6,525 bases of DNA from assembly GCA_019417865.1 (NCBI GenBank), contig DYCW01000091.1, positions 1-6,525 of the forward strand. Reading direction: 5' to 3'. This DNA comes from Ruminococcus sp. Its GTDB lineage: Bacteria > Bacillota > Clostridia > Oscillospirales > Ruminococcaceae. A program made the translations under genes and the position numbers. The notes below the pieces were generated by a model that saw only the letters and a program-made list of their open reading frames with translations, was not told the DNA's origin and searched no databases. This document shows positions 6,452-6,525 of this stretch, piece by piece (within the stretch, counting starts at the first letter, position 1; each line of letters begins with the position of its first letter).

Positions 6452-6496
6452 AATAGCAGTCTCCTTTTCTGTAATCAGATAGAAATATATATCTTT

Positions 6497-6525
6497 ATCA
6501 TAGCACTTAGAGTACACTCCATGTC
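6497..6525 (-). promoter_or_regulatory. MerR-type promoter and operator of the ECF-DUF1893-AKR operon (cut by window edge)
   Basis: On the minus strand a -10 box TATGAT lies at 6502-6497. Nineteen bases upstream are the bases GACA (6525-6522), which would complete a TTGACA box if the two bases outside the window are TT. The long spacer carries the imperfect dyad CATGGAGT-GT-ACTCTAAG (6523-6506), with 6 of 8 positions matching between arms. A 19-20 base spacer containing a dyad is the hallmark of promoters activated by MerR-family regulators, which twist the DNA to align the boxes. The GGAGT/ACTC core recalls sites of the NmlR/AdhR-type aldehyde- and thiol-stress regulators, from memory. The leader would be about 40 bases, too short for a riboswitch. 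No regulator gene is in the window. Confidence 0.6.

Noticed and set aside
6452..6496. Riboswitch ahead of the ECF subunit gene
   Set aside because: ECF S genes are often riboswitch-controlled, but the predicted leader is only about 40 bases and holds no structure beyond the ribosome binding site.
1..6525. CRISPR arrays, insertion sequences, tRNA or rRNA genes, phage or defence genes
   Set aside because: I found no direct-repeat array, transposase, terminal inverted repeats, tRNA-like cloverleaf or rRNA sequence. The gene content is housekeeping plus one accessory metabolic operon.

Overview
The window looks like chromosome from an anaerobic Firmicute of class Clostridia, possibly Oscillospirales-like; the genus cannot be named from the sequence alone. 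The reasons are a clustered lower-glycolysis operon, strong AAAGGA/AAGGAG ribosome binding sites before almost every gene, the manganese-dependent (cofactor-independent) type of phosphoglycerate mutase, short T-tailed terminators, and an aldo-keto reductase fused to a bacterial ferredoxin domain, a form typical of anaerobes.

Left end (1-332): a possible C-terminal scrap of an upstream gene is followed by a clear intrinsic terminator with a TTCG loop at 135-167. After it comes a good sigma-A-type promoter at 243-271, with an inverted repeat and an A/T-rich stretch just upstream. This promoter drives the plus-strand operon.

Plus-strand operon (333-4245): pgk, a small predicted single-pass membrane protein of unknown function, tpiA and gpmI. 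The three enzymes interconvert the triose phosphates and carry 1,3-bisphosphoglycerate to 2-phosphoglycerate. Gapdh and enolase genes are not in the window. Two RNA hairpins interrupt the operon: a T-poor stem after pgk, and a full terminator-like stem between tpiA and gpmI that ends right at the gpmI ribosome binding site. These suggest that expression is tuned gene by gene. A long 15-bp stem after gpmI serves both strands and separates the two convergent operons.

Minus-strand operon (6525 to 4334): a predicted ECF-transporter substrate-binding membrane subunit, a DUF1893 (TM1506-like) protein, and an aldo-keto reductase with a C-terminal two-cluster [4Fe-4S] ferredoxin domain. Both junctions overlap (8 bases, then ATGA), so the three are very likely co-translated and work together. 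The promoter lies at the window edge and has the layout of a MerR-family promoter: a -10 box, a 19-base spacer holding a dyad, and the last four bases of a probable TTGACA -35 box. The substrate and signal are unknown. Uptake of a small molecule coupled to its redox processing, under an effector-sensing activator, is a reasonable inference.

The glycolytic half is ordinary. The parts worth a second look are the minus-strand cassette with its promoter, the small membrane protein inside the glycolytic operon, and the terminator before gpmI.
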